From NCBI RefSeq assembly GCF_002234595.1, contig NZ_NMUL01000004.1:62001-126000 (forward strand): a stretch of DNA of 64,000 nucleotides, read 5' to 3'. Under the pieces are notes generated by a model. The model had not been told where the DNA came from. It searched no databases and worked only from the letters and a program-made list of their open reading frames with translations. A program made the translations under genes and the position numbers. Below, piece after piece: positions 16,020 through 24,650 of the stretch. This stretch comes from Amycolatopsis vastitatis (GTDB lineage: Bacteria > Actinomycetota > Actinomycetes > Mycobacteriales > Pseudonocardiaceae). Position 1 is the first letter of the stretch. Each line of letters starts with the position of its first letter.

Positions 16020-17843
16020 ATGACCGCAGTCGCCATCCCCGGACTGGACACCGCGCCGACGACGCACAGTGGCGTGCTGTCCTTCGTCCGGGAGGTCGCC
16101 GAGCTGACCACCCCGGACCGCGTGGTGTGGGTCGACGGGTCCGACGAAGAAGCCGCCCGGATCAACCAGGAGCTGGTCGAGGCCGGCACGTTCGTGCAGC
16201 TCAAGTCGAAGCCGAACTCCTTCTGGGCCACTTCCGACCCGAACGACGTCGCCCGCGTCGAGGACCGCACCTTCATCTGTTCGGAGCGTCCCGAGGACGC
16301 CGGCCCGACCAACAACTGGATGGACCCGGCCGAGATGAAGGCCACCATGACCGAGCTCTTCCGCGGCTCGATGCGTGGCCGGACGATGTACGTCATCCCG
16401 TTCTGCATGGGCCCGCTCGGCGACGAGAATCCCAAGCTGGGTATCGAAATCACCGATTTCGCGTACGTCGTCGCTTCGATGCGCGTGATGACCCGCGCCG
16501 GCAAGGCGGCACTCGAGAAGTTCGTCGCGCCCGACGGATCCGAGCGTGAATTCGTGCCCGCGCTGCACTCCGTGGGCAAGCCGCTCGAGCCGGGCGAGAA
16601 GGACGTTTCCTGGCCCTGCAACGAAACGAAGTACATTTCGCACTTCCCCGAGGAACGCGCGATCTGGAGCTACGGCTCGGGCTACGGCGGCAACTCCTTG
16701 CTGGGCAAGAAGTGCTACTCGCTGCGCATCGCGTCGGTGATGGCCCGCGACGAGGGCTGGCTGGCCGAGCACATGCTGATCCTCAAGCTGATCTCGCCCG
16801 AGGACAAGGTCCACTACGTCGCGGCCGCGTTCCCGAGCGCCTGCGGCAAGACCAACCTCGCCATGCTGCAGCCGACCATCCCGGGCTGGCGCGCCGAGAC
16901 CCTGGGCGACGACATCGCCTGGATGCGCTTCGGCGAGGACGGCCGCCTGTACGCGGTCAACCCCGAATTCGGCTTCTTCGGCGTCGCGCCGGGCACCGAC
17001 TGGCACACCAACCCCAACGCGATGCGCACGATCGAGAAGGGCAACACGGTCTTCACGAACGTCGCCCTGACCGACGACGGCGACATCTGGTGGGAGGGCA
17101 TGGAGAACAAGCCCGCCCACGCGACGTCGTGGAAGCACCAGGACTGGACACCGGACTCCGACGAGAAGGCCGCGCACCCTAACTCGCGCTACTGCACGCC
17201 GATGTCGCAGTGCCCGATCCTCGCGCCGGAGTGGGACGACCCCAAGGGCGTGCCGATCTCGGCCATCCTGTTCGGCGGCCGCCGCAAGACGACCGTGCCG
17301 CTGGTGAACGAGGCCCGCGACTGGCAGCACGGCGTGTTCATGGGCGCCACCATGTCGTCGGAAACCACCGCCGCGGCCGCCGGCGCGGTCGGCAACGTGC
17401 GCCGCGACCCGATGGCGATGCTGCCGTTCCTCGGCTACCACGCCGGTGACTACTTCAAGCACTGGCTGAACCTCGGCAAGAACGCCGACGCGAACAAGCT
17501 GCCGAAGATCTTCTACGTCAACTGGTTCCGCCGCGGCGACGACGGCCGCTTCCTGTGGCCGGGCTTCGGCGAGAACTCGCGCATCCTCAAGTGGGTCGTC
17601 GAGCGCGTCGAGGGTCGCGGCAACGCCGTCGAGACGCCGGTCGGGTTCGTGCCGCGCGCCGAGGACCTCGACACCGAGGGCCTCACCGAGCCGATCGAGG
17701 ACATCCAGGCCGCCCTCGACGTCAAGCCCGAGGAGTGGCGCGAAGAACTGCCGCTGATCGAGGAGTGGTTCGACAAGATCGGCGACCGGGTCCCGACGTC
17801 GCTGCGTGACGAGCTCGACGCGCTGGCCCAGCGTCTGGCCTAG
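16020..17843 (+). CDS. pckG: Phosphoenolpyruvate carboxykinase (GTP)
   Basis: Converts oxaloacetate and GTP to phosphoenolpyruvate, GDP and CO2, the entry to gluconeogenesis in actinobacteria. The 607-residue length fits the GTP-dependent family. Seen in the sequence are the kinase-1 loop [12 protein letters not shown] (about residue 270), the R-K-T-T-V-P-L segment after FGGRR, and the N-terminal PEP-binding region F-x-G-S-M-R-G-R. The start is the ATG at 16020 with AGGAG five bases before it; the frame is open further up to an ATG at 15873, but that would put the leader terminator inside the coding region. A perfect palindromic terminator follows the stop. Attenuation in the leader is likely. 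Confidence 0.97.
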   Translation: MTAVAIPGLDTAPTTHSGVLSFVREVAELTTPDRVVWVDGSDEEAARINQELVEAGTFVQLKSKPNSFWATSDPNDVARVEDRTFICSERPEDAGPTNNWMDPAEMKATMTELFRGSMRGRTMYVIPFCMGPLGDENPKLGIEITDFAYVVASMRVMTRAGKAALEKFVAPDGSEREFVPALHSVGKPLEPGEKDVSWPCNETKYISHFPEERAIWSYGSGYGGNSLLGKKCYSLRIASVMARDEGWLAEHMLILKLISPEDKVHYVAAAFPSACGKTNLAMLQPTIPGWRAETLGDDIAWMRFGEDGRLYAVNPEFGFFGVAPGTDWHTNPNAMRTIEKGNTVFTNVALTDDGDIWWEGMENKPAHATSWKHQDWTPDSDEKAAHPNSRYCTPMSQCPILAPEWDDPKGVPISAILFGGRRKTTVPLVNEARDWQHGVFMGATMSSETTAAAAGAVGNVRRDPMAMLPFLGYHAGDYFKHWLNLGKNADANKLPKIFYVNWFRRGDDGRFLWPGFGENSRILKWVVERVEGRGNAVETPVGFVPRAEDLDTEGLTEPIEDIQAALDVKPEEWREELPLIEEWFDKIGDRVPTSLRDELDALAQRLA

Positions 17844-17850
17844 CTTTCCC

Positions 17851-17888
17851 GGCAGAAGGGGACGTCCCGCGGGACGTCCCCTTCTGCC
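17851..17888 (+). terminator. pckG terminator, perfect 38-nt palindrome
   Basis: Arm GGCAGAAGGGGACGTCCCG and its exact complement meet without a spacer, eight bases after the pckG stop. T-tract is weak (TGTAGTTT), but the stem is very stable. Confidence 0.8.
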
Positions 17889-17903
17889 TGTAGTTTCGCG
17901 ATC

Positions 17904-18746
17904 ATGAGACCGTTCCGCTTCGGGGTGGCGTTGTACGTGCCCGGCTCACGGGCCGAGTGGGTGGCGAAATGCCGCACGGCCGAGGACCTCGGCTACGACG
18001 TCGTCGGGGTGGTCGACCACCTCGGGCGGGTCGCGCCGGTGCCCGCGCTGCTCCTCGCCGCCGAGGCCACCGAACGGATCCGGCTGAACACCTACGTTCT
18101 CAACGCGAGCTTCCACAACCCGGTGCTCCTGACCCGCGACCTCGCCGCGCTCGACGAGTTCACCGGCGGCCGGCTGGAGATCGGGATCGGCGCCGGGTAC
18201 GCCCGCGCGGAGTTCGAAGCCGCCGGGATCGACTGGGGCACGCCCGGCCGCCGGTTCACGCGGCTCGTCGACGCGGTCACCGAAATCGAGCGCGCGTTCA
18301 CCGGCCGCCCGCGGCCGCCGCTGCTGCTCGGCGGCCGCGGTGACCGGGTGCTGACCTTCGCCGCCGCGCACGCCGACACCATCGCCCTCACCGGCACGGC
18401 GCCCGGCGCGCCCGAGGGGCGGCTGGCCCTCGCCGATTCCGCCGCGCTGGCCGAGCGCGCCGGCTTCCTCAAGCGGGTGCTCGACGGCCGGGACGCCGAA
18501 CTCAACCTGATGGTCCACTTCGTCCGGATCACCGATGACCGGCGGGCGGCCCTGGAGACGGCACACCAGCTCGTGCCGCATCTCGGCGTCGAGGAGCTCG
18601 GCGAGTTGGCGACGGTCCTCGCCGGCTCGGCGGAAGCGGTGGCCGAGCAACTGCTGCGCGCCCGCGAGACCCTCGGCGTCAGCTACTTCACGGTGCTCGA
18701 AGACGACCTGACCAGGCTCGCCCCGGTGATCGAGAAGCTCCGCTGA
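17904..18746 (+). CDS. LLM class F420-dependent oxidoreductase (copy 1)
   Basis: Luciferase-like monooxygenase fold, 280 residues. Diagnostic features are the N-terminal FRFGVALYVPG strand, DHLGR, the substrate-loop ATERIRLNTYVLNASFHNPVLL, GIGAGYARAEFEAAGI and LLLGGRGDRVL. The YxGxG-type family member usually uses coenzyme F420, made by actinomycetes. It is followed 13 bases later by a paralogue with about half its residues identical, so this is a tandem duplication. Substrate not inferable. Confidence 0.88.
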   Translation: MRPFRFGVALYVPGSRAEWVAKCRTAEDLGYDVVGVVDHLGRVAPVPALLLAAEATERIRLNTYVLNASFHNPVLLTRDLAALDEFTGGRLEIGIGAGYARAEFEAAGIDWGTPGRRFTRLVDAVTEIERAFTGRPRPPLLLGGRGDRVLTFAAAHADTIALTGTAPGAPEGRLALADSAALAERAGFLKRVLDGRDAELNLMVHFVRITDDRRAALETAHQLVPHLGVEELGELATVLAGSAEAVAEQLLRARETLGVSYFTVLEDDLTRLAPVIEKLR

Positions 18747-18759
18747 GTACCTTGTCGGT

Positions 18760-19647
18760 ATGACTGGGGAGAAACCGTTCCGCTTCGGGATCAACATGGT
18801 CGTGCCGGGCTCGCGTGCCGAGTGGGTCGAGAAGTGCCGCAAGGTCGAGGGCCTGGGCTACGACGTCCTTTCCGCGGCCGACCACCTCGGCATGGCGCCG
18901 CCGTTTCCCGCCCTCGTGCTCGCCGGCGAGGTCACTTCGCGCGTCAAGCTGAACACCTTCGTGCTCAACGCGCCCTTCTACAACCCGGTGCTGCTGGCCC
19001 GGGACGTCACGGGCACCGACCAGTTCACCGACGGACGCTTGGAGCTGGGGCTCGGCGCCGGGTACGTCAAGGAGGAGTTCGAGGCCGCCGGGATGCCGTT
19101 CCCGTCCGCCCGCGAGCGCGTCGACCACCTCGAGCGGACGATCACCGAGCTCAAGCGGCGGTACGCCGATCCCGAGCACAAGCCCGCGCCCGTCCGCTCC
19201 GAAGGACCGCCGCTGCTGCTCGGTGGCCGCGGCGACCGCATGCTGGGCCTGGCGGCCGAGCACGCCGACATCATCGGGTTCATGGGCACGACGAAGACTC
19301 CGGACGGGGCGCCCCTCGTCGCGGCCGCACCCGAGGAGGTCGACGAGCGCGTGGCGTTCGTCCGGGCGAAGCTCGGCGACCGCGAGGCGCGAGTGGAGTT
19401 CAACCTGCTCTGCCAGTTCGTGAAGGTCACGAACGACCGCGCGGGCGGCCTGGCCGAACTCGAGCAGCGCTTCGGCGATCAAGCGCCCGCCGAAGCGATC
19501 GGCGAGCTGCCGGTCGCCCTGGTCGGCACGGCGGCGCAGATCGCCGACCAGCTCCGCGCCCACCGGGAGCGCTTCGGGTTCAGCTACTTCACCATCCTCG
19601 AACCGTTCCTCGACGAGTTCGCGCCGGTCCTCGAGCACCTCCGATGA
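18760..19647 (+). CDS. LLM class F420-dependent oxidoreductase (copy 2)
   Basis: Paralogue of the preceding gene, 295 residues, same landmarks: FRFGINMVVPGSRAEWVEKC, DHLGMAPPFPA, LNTFVLNAPFYNPVLLARD, LGAGYVKEEFEAAGMPF, LLLGGRGDRML. An extra 20-residue insert near residue 135 distinguishes it. Its stop overlaps the ATG of the ABC ATPase (ATGA), so it is coupled to a transport module, which hints that its substrate or product crosses the membrane. That link is inference. Confidence 0.88.
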   Translation: MTGEKPFRFGINMVVPGSRAEWVEKCRKVEGLGYDVLSAADHLGMAPPFPALVLAGEVTSRVKLNTFVLNAPFYNPVLLARDVTGTDQFTDGRLELGLGAGYVKEEFEAAGMPFPSARERVDHLERTITELKRRYADPEHKPAPVRSEGPPLLLGGRGDRMLGLAAEHADIIGFMGTTKTPDGAPLVAAAPEEVDERVAFVRAKLGDREARVEFNLLCQFVKVTNDRAGGLAELEQRFGDQAPAEAIGELPVALVGTAAQIADQLRAHRERFGFSYFTILEPFLDEFAPVLEHLR

Positions 19648-20249
19648 TCGACGCGAAGGCGCTCGGCGTCCGGGCCGGCGAGCAGTGGCTGTTCGACGAC
19701 CTGGACTTCTCCGTCGACCCCGGCGAGTGCGCGGCGATCGTCGGGCCGAACGGAACCGGCAAGTCGACTTTGCTGCGGTGCTTCTACGGCATGCAGAAGC
19801 CGCAGCGGGGCCGCGTGCTCGTGGACGGCGAGGTGCCGGACGAGGGGGACGTCGAATTCCGGCGCAAGGTGTCGGTGCTGTTCGACGACTCCGACTTCTT
19901 CGCCGAGCTGACGCCGGTGCAGCACCTGGAACTCCTGGCCGGCTCGTTCGGCGCCGACCTCGGCGACCACGAGGAGCTGCTGCGCGACGCGGGCCTCGGC
20001 GAACGCATGCGGGTGACATCGGGGCACTTCTCCGCGGGCCAGCGCCGACGGCTGCTCCTGCTCGGCGTCACCGCGCGACCGCACCGGCTGCTGCTGCTCG
20101 ACGAGCCGGAGCGCGCGCTGGACACCGCGGGCAAGGAGTGGCTGGTCGAGGTGATCGCCCGGTCGACGGCGGCCGGCGCGGCGGTCGTGGTGGCCACCCA
20201 CCACCCGCCGCTGCTGGAGGCCGCGGACAGCGTGCTCGAGCTGTGGTGA
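19644..20249 (+). CDS. ABC transporter ATP-binding protein
   Basis: Short ATPase of 201 residues: Walker A GPNGTGKST (about residue 36), signature FSAGQRRRL in place of LSGGQ, Walker B LLLLDEPERALD, H-loop ATHHPP. Starts with a 4-base overlap on the oxidoreductase and overlaps the GTG of the membrane protein behind it, so the three genes form one translational unit. The degenerate signature FSAGQ is typical of exporters of this small class. Confidence 0.88.
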   Translation: MIDAKALGVRAGEQWLFDDLDFSVDPGECAAIVGPNGTGKSTLLRCFYGMQKPQRGRVLVDGEVPDEGDVEFRRKVSVLFDDSDFFAELTPVQHLELLAGSFGADLGDHEELLRDAGLGERMRVTSGHFSAGQRRRLLLLGVTARPHRLLLLDEPERALDTAGKEWLVEVIARSTAAGAAVVVATHHPPLLEAADSVLELW

Positions 20250-21523
20250 CGCTGGCACCACGCCGGATGCGGATCCCCGGACGGAAGCGGTTCGGCGGGA
20301 TCTTCAGCGGCGACCTGGCGGGGTTCGTCTTCCTGTTCGGTTTCGGGTTCCTGTTCACGGCGTTCTTCCACGTCGACGGCTGGCGCCGGGCCCTGTACGG
20401 CTCGTCGCGGGTCGACTTCCCGGCCGTGCTCGGGCTGCTCACGCTCTGCTGCGCGGTCGGCTGGCGCGGCCTGCTGCGCCGCGGCTTCGTCTGGGTCGAA
20501 CCGGCGGAGCTGACCTGGCTCGACTTCGCCCCGGTCGACCGCGGCCGCGTCGTCACGCTGCGGCTGCTCGGCGCCTGGACCGGCGTGGTCGCGGTGACCG
20601 CTTACCTGGCGGCGCTGCTGCTCGCCGCCGGCGGCGCGGGGCTCGACCAGTGGCGCGCGGCGTTCGCGCTCGTCGCCGCGACCGGTGTCGTGGCTTTCGT
20701 CTCGGCGAGGAGGACGGCGCTCTGGTTCGACGCGCTCGGCTCGCTGCTGCTCGCCGTGCTCGGGCTGGCGATCGCCGCGTTCGGCCTCGGGCCGGTGACC
20801 GTCCAGTTCGTCGCGGCCGGCGTGCTGGCCGCGGCGCTGCCGCTGGCGTTCGGCGGCGAGCCGGTCGTGCGCGCGGGCCGGGCGACGCTGCTCGCCGGGT
20901 GGGACGGCCGGGTGCTGCGCTCGGTCGCCGTCACCTTCCTCGACCCGATGATGCTGCTCCCGCCGTCCGCGCCGGCCGGGCGGTTTTCGCTGCGCCGTCC
21001 GACGCCGCTGCGGCTGGCCTGGGCGGGCACGCTCGGCCGGTCGCGGTACGCGGGTGCGGCGGTCTTGGTCGGCTTCGCGGTCGTCGTCGCGCACATCGCG
21101 ATGCCGACGGTGCCGGGTGCGGTCCTGGTCGGCGTCGGCGCGTACGTAGCGCTGACGCCGTTCGGCGCCGGGCTCGGCGAGCTGTGGCGCAACCCGGGCC
21201 GTCGCCGGTGGCTGGGGACGGCGAACCGCGGCCTGGTCCTGACCCACGGCGTGGTGCTGGCCGGCGTCGGATCGCTCTGGGCGGCGCTGCTCGCCGTGGT
21301 CACCCTCGCGGGTGGGACGTCGTTCCCCGCGACGGCGTGGCTCGCCGTGCCGCTCGCGGTGCTTTCGATCCTGCGCACGGTGACCCGGACCGGCGTCGAC
21401 TACGCGAATCCGGGGTTCACCGACACCCCGATGGGCCCGATGCCCGCCAACCTCGTCCGCCAGCTCTTCCGCGGTCTCGACCTGCTGGCCGTCGGCATCG
21501 TGCTGCTCGCCGCCGCCATTTGA
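20246..21523 (+). CDS. Multi-pass membrane protein, probable ABC permease partner
   Basis: A 425-residue protein with about ten hydrophobic segments and no extracytoplasmic domain of size. It reads like the DUF6297 family of actinobacterial permease-like proteins, by memory. Start is the GTG overlapping the ATPase stop (20246); the open frame upstream to 19685 shadows that ATPase. Coupling to the ATPase indicates it is the membrane half of the transporter. Substrate unknown. Confidence 0.75.
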   Translation: MTLAPRRMRIPGRKRFGGIFSGDLAGFVFLFGFGFLFTAFFHVDGWRRALYGSSRVDFPAVLGLLTLCCAVGWRGLLRRGFVWVEPAELTWLDFAPVDRGRVVTLRLLGAWTGVVAVTAYLAALLLAAGGAGLDQWRAAFALVAATGVVAFVSARRTALWFDALGSLLLAVLGLAIAAFGLGPVTVQFVAAGVLAAALPLAFGGEPVVRAGRATLLAGWDGRVLRSVAVTFLDPMMLLPPSAPAGRFSLRRPTPLRLAWAGTLGRSRYAGAAVLVGFAVVVAHIAMPTVPGAVLVGVGAYVALTPFGAGLGELWRNPGRRRWLGTANRGLVLTHGVVLAGVGSLWAALLAVVTLAGGTSFPATAWLAVPLAVLSILRTVTRTGVDYANPGFTDTPMGPMPANLVRQLFRGLDLLAVGIVLLAAAI

Positions 21524-21554
21524 CCTACGCTCGGCCCGACGAAGGGAGCAGCCA

Positions 21555-22133
21555 GTGGGCGGCGGCCACGCACCGGGTGTCGGACGCAGGGCGACCAGCG
21601 AGTTCCCACCCGGCTGGACCGACGAGCACATCATCTCGGTGGTCAAGGACGTCGCGAACGATCCCAGCGAAGCCCGGCGGCGGCAGCAGAACGGCCGCTG
21701 GCGGTGTGCCGGCGAGCGGTTCAACGTGCACTTGATCGTTCTGGTCGAGGCGGACGGGCGCGTGTACACCGCGTACCCGGTGGCGGGCCCCGGCGTCGTC
21801 CGCAACCCCGACACCGCGCGCGACCCGGCGAACCCGACCGTCGCCGACCTCAGGGAAAACCGCATCAGCTTCTTCGCCGACAGCGTGCTGACCACGGTCG
21901 GCGGCCGGCTCTCGCCGGAGGACTACACGCACTACCGCACGCTGCTGTGGGCCGGCGAGTGGGAGGAGCTGGCCGACGTGCTGGCCGCGCACGCCGTCAA
22001 GGTGGGCCTGAACTTGTCGCCGGACGAGTTCTCCGACTTCGAAAAGCTGCTCAACAGCTACGACCTGCCGGTGCCCGGCTGCGCGTTCCTCAACGACCGC
22101 GAGCACATCCTCAGGCAGCTGCGCCCGGTCTAA
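21555..22133 (+). CDS. Orphan EndoU-nuclease-like protein
   Basis: The first 85 residues match the bacterial EndoU ribonuclease toxin pattern: G-G-G-H-x-x-G, SEFPPGWTDEHII, VxDVAxDP, GR, then VHLIVLVEADGRVYTAYPV. The family normally sits at the C-terminus of large secreted polymorphic toxins and has another histidine before GGGH; here the protein begins right at that glycine stretch (GTG with GAAGGGAG ribosome site). The C-terminal 90 residues (LSPEDYTHYRTLLWAGEWEE region) are helical and resemble small immunity-type proteins. So this may be a toxin-domain/immunity-domain fusion or a domesticated remnant. No secretion signal. Confidence 0.65.
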   Translation: MGGGHAPGVGRRATSEFPPGWTDEHIISVVKDVANDPSEARRRQQNGRWRCAGERFNVHLIVLVEADGRVYTAYPVAGPGVVRNPDTARDPANPTVADLRENRISFFADSVLTTVGGRLSPEDYTHYRTLLWAGEWEELADVLAAHAVKVGLNLSPDEFSDFEKLLNSYDLPVPGCAFLNDREHILRQLRPV

Positions 22134-22402
22134 CTCGCCTGGGAAAGCGGAGGCGACGCGGCGGGCGCGACGGCCGCGCGGAGCTCCTCCAGCGACAGGC
22201 CGACGGCGTCGGCGATGGCCGCGACCGTGAAGAAGGCCGGCGTGGGGATGCGGCCGGTCTCGATCTTCCGGAGCGTCTCGACCGAGATCCCCGCCTCGGT
22301 CGCGACGTCGACCATGCTCCGGCCGGCCCGTGCCGCCCGCAGCGCCTGGCCGAGACGTTCGCCTCGTTCGCGCTCTTCATCCGTTAGCGGTACACGCACC
22401 AT
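22130..22402 (-). CDS. XRE-family helix-turn-helix regulator, 90 aa
   Basis: Compact Cro/CI-type DNA-binding protein: HTH spans about residues 17-72 (LGQALRAARAGRSMVDVATEAG, ISVETLRKIETGRI, FTVAAIADAVGLSLEEL). Start is the ATG at 22402 (MVRVPLTDEE); an open frame runs on upstream through the 46-bp repeat, which I exclude. It converges on the EndoU-like gene with a four-base overlap. Targets unknown. The repeat element lies 23 bases before its start codon. Confidence 0.85.
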   Translation of the reverse strand: MVRVPLTDEERERGERLGQALRAARAGRSMVDVATEAGISVETLRKIETGRIPTPAFFTVAAIADAVGLSLEELRAAVAPAASPPLSQAS

Positions 22403-22425
22403 AAGCGTGATTTTAATACCACTGC

Positions 22426-22471
22426 GGCGCGAAGCGCCTCCGTTGAGGGCGGTGGTGGGGGCATGGATGGA
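22426..22471. repeat. 46-bp interspersed hairpin element, copy 2
   Basis: Counterpart of 2402-2447. Contains GGCGC-GAA-GCGCC overlapping CGCCTC-CGTT-GAGGGCG. It sits in the leader of the XRE gene on the minus strand, in the same orientation relative to that gene as copy 1 has to trmB. Confidence 0.75.
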
Positions 22472-22479
22472 ATACCAGT

Positions 22480-22525
22480 GAGTTGTCCACTGCCTGTGGA
22501 CAACTCTGTGCACAGGTGTGGAAAA
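22480..22525. promoter_or_regulatory. Cluster of DnaA-box-like sequences in an inverted repeat
   Basis: GAGTTGTCCAC-TGCCT-GTGGACAACTC is a perfect inverted repeat (22480-22506). Its right half gives TTGTCCACA on the minus strand (22495-22503), the actinobacterial DnaA box; the left half is TTGTCCACT. A third match, TTTTCCACA on the minus strand, is at 22517-22525, and TGTGCACAG lies between. The gap is intergenic and not near dnaA or dnaN. Confidence 0.5.
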
Positions 22526-22553
22526 GCCCCGCCGAACGTCCGTTCGGCGGGGC
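22521..22553 (-). terminator. Intrinsic terminator of secreted hydrolase gene
   Basis: Arms GCCCCGCCGAACG (22526-22538) and CGTTCGGCGGGGC (22541-22553), followed on the minus strand by TTTTC, about 20 bases after the hydrolase stop. Confidence 0.8.
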
Positions 22554-22573
22554 CTCCACTACCGCTTGTGGTG

Positions 22574-24187
22574 TCAGGCGCCCGCGGGCACCGGCAGTGG
22601 CATGCCGGGCAGGCTCTGGTCGTTCGGCACGACGCCGTCGATCAGGTAGGCCTCCACGACCTTGTCCACACCCGCGTTGCCGCCGGCGTAGATGCCGTGG
22701 TCACCCTCACCGGTGATGGTCAGCATCCGCGAGCCCGCGAACGCCTTGTGCGCGCGCCGCGCGCCCTCGATCGGCGTCGCCGGGTCGTGCTCCGACTCGA
22801 CGATCAGCACCGGCGGGACACCCCGGCCGTCCAGCACCGGCAGCGGGGCCGGCGGCTTCTTCCAGAACAGGCACGGCTGGATGAACCAGCCCGCGCCGAG
22901 CAGGGGCAGCTGCTGGTCGATCAGCTTCTGCGACTGCTTGATGGCGCTGCCGGTGCTGCCGGTCCACGGACCCTCGTTGCACGGGATGGTCCAGAAGCTG
23001 GCGTCGTAGGCGTCGCCGTCGGTCGGCACCATCAGCGGCTGCGCGCCGGAGGTCTCGGTGCTCTTGTCGGCGGCCTTGAGCTTCTGCGCGGCCGACGACT
23101 TCGCCTGCGCCGAGGCGGTGCCCTGGGTCAGGGTCCGGACGCTGACCAGGTAGTCGGCCAGGCCGGGGAAGGACCGCTTCGAGTAGATGCTCGACGCGAT
23201 GAACGAGTCCAGTCCGTTGGCCGACACGGTCGAGCCGTCGGGCAGGGTGACCGCGCCCTGGGTCAGGGCGTAGCGGACCTGCTCGTAGGTCTGGCGGGCC
23301 GCCTCGCCGGTGGTGCCGAAGTGGTAGAGCTTGTCGTACTTCGCCATCCACGGGAGGAAGTCCTGCCGCCAGCGGCGCTCGAAGCCGAGCGGCTGCCAGT
23401 CGAACGACTTCTGCCAGGTCGTGGTGAACTCCGTCGACGAGTCGAGCACGAACCGGCCGGTGTGCGTGGGGTAGGCCTGCGCGTAGTGCGCGCCCATCCA
23501 GGTGCCCGCCGAGTAGCCGACCCAGTTGATCTTGTCGCGGCCGAGCAGCACGCGCAGCAGGTCGATGTCCTTGACCGTCTGGTCGGTGTTGATCAGCGGG
23601 CCCAGCTCGCCGGACTTCTGCTGGCAGGACAGCGCCGCGTACTTCGTCGCCTGGAGGATCAGGTTCAGGTTGTCGCGGCTGCGGTCGCGCGGGTCGAGGT
23701 CCGAGCCGGTGCCGATGGCCCCGCCGCAGGTGATGTTGGTGCTCTTGCCGGTGCCGCGCGGGTCGAACCCGACGATCTCCTGGTGCTCGCGCAGCTTGGT
23801 CTGGTTGCGCAGGCGGGCCGGGAAGTTGCGCCCGGGCGCGCCCGGGCCACCGGGGTTGGTGACGACGCTGGCGGTCGCGCCCTTGGTCGCCTTGAGCCGG
23901 CTGACCGCGATGGTCAGGTCGATCTGGGCGTTCGGCTGGTACCAGTTGCGCGGCGTCTTGTAGGTCGCGCACTCCATGTCCTCGGCGCCCGCGGGCGGAG
24001 CCGTGGGCAGCTCGGAGGGGACAGCGCACTTGTGCCAGTCCAGCTTCTGGTTCGCGTACTGCGCCGGGAGGGAGTTCAGCGGCTGGTTACCGGCCGCGAC
24101 CTCCTGACCTGCGAACGCCGGAGTGAACCCGGCTAGCAGGGTGCCGGCGACAGCCGGGATCACCACCGCGTAGCGGAGTCGAGTCAT
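22574..24187 (-). CDS. Secreted alpha/beta hydrolase, TAP-like peptidase
   Basis: A 537-residue exported hydrolase of the tripeptidyl aminopeptidase family. The signal peptide (residues 1-26, ending AFA) is clear. Catalytic features: oxyanion loop NPGGPGAPG (about residue 110), nucleophile elbow GYSAGTWMG (about 226), acid in VESEHDPATP and histidine in GEGDHGIYAG near the C-terminus, the latter in the TAP C-terminal domain. The start is the ATG at 24187; the frame upstream is not coding. Several cysteines suggest disulphides. It probably trims peptides outside the cell. Monocistronic, with its own terminator. Confidence 0.92.
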   Translation of the reverse strand: MTRLRYAVVIPAVAGTLLAGFTPAFAGQEVAAGNQPLNSLPAQYANQKLDWHKCAVPSELPTAPPAGAEDMECATYKTPRNWYQPNAQIDLTIAVSRLKATKGATASVVTNPGGPGAPGRNFPARLRNQTKLREHQEIVGFDPRGTGKSTNITCGGAIGTGSDLDPRDRSRDNLNLILQATKYAALSCQQKSGELGPLINTDQTVKDIDLLRVLLGRDKINWVGYSAGTWMGAHYAQAYPTHTGRFVLDSSTEFTTTWQKSFDWQPLGFERRWRQDFLPWMAKYDKLYHFGTTGEAARQTYEQVRYALTQGAVTLPDGSTVSANGLDSFIASSIYSKRSFPGLADYLVSVRTLTQGTASAQAKSSAAQKLKAADKSTETSGAQPLMVPTDGDAYDASFWTIPCNEGPWTGSTGSAIKQSQKLIDQQLPLLGAGWFIQPCLFWKKPPAPLPVLDGRGVPPVLIVESEHDPATPIEGARRAHKAFAGSRMLTITGEGDHGIYAGGNAGVDKVVEAYLIDGVVPNDQSLPGMPLPVPAGA

Positions 24188-24306
24188 ACGGTTGCCCCTT
24201 TTGGGTATCGCGTGTGGAGTCGGGCTATTGATATAGGGCCCGCCGGAAAGCGGCAACCGACGTTGGTCGGCATCGGCGTCGGCGATCAAATCGATATCGG
24301 ACAGAC

Positions 24307-24321
24307 GTGACTCCCTGTCAC
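24307..24321. promoter_or_regulatory. Inverted repeat upstream of mctP operon
   Basis: GTGAC-TCCCT-GTCAC, 51 bases before the DUF3311 start and between divergent genes. Could be an operator for the permease operon; the rest of the gap 24188-24371 shows nothing else clear. Confidence 0.4.
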
Positions 24322-24371
24322 CCAGGTCTTAAGGTCAGGCGGTCGGTTACGGGAGTGTTAGGTGAGGTCCG

Positions 24372-24650
24372 ATGTCGACTGCGAAGCACGACGGGAAGGT
24401 GCGCGGGCTGCAGTTCAACCCGTGGAACCTGCTCCTGATCGTCCCGCTGCTGGTCCTGGTCACGCCGCTGTTCAACATGGACGGTCCACGGCTGTTCGGG
24501 ATGCCGTTCTTCTACTGGTTCCAGTTCCTCATGGTCGCGGTCGGGGTGCTCAGCACCTGGATCGTCTACATGATGACGCGGGACAAGCCGACCGCTGACG
24601 CGCCGGACCACCTGAGCGTCGACGACCTGGACGAGGGGGACGCCCGATGA
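24372..24650 (+). CDS. DUF3311 small membrane protein
   Basis: A 92-residue protein with two membrane segments (about 20-38 and 46-68) and a short acidic tail. DUF3311 genes are regularly found directly upstream of sodium:solute symporters, and here the stop overlaps the symporter start (ATGA). It is likely an accessory subunit of the permease. GGTGAGG ribosome site precedes the ATG. Confidence 0.88.
   Translation: MSTAKHDGKVRGLQFNPWNLLLIVPLLVLVTPLFNMDGPRLFGMPFFYWFQFLMVAVGVLSTWIVYMMTRDKPTADAPDHLSVDDLDEGDAR

Noticed and set aside
24307..24321. CRP/Glx-type binding site upstream of mctP
   Set aside because: Half-sites GTGA and TCAC are seven, not six, bases apart.
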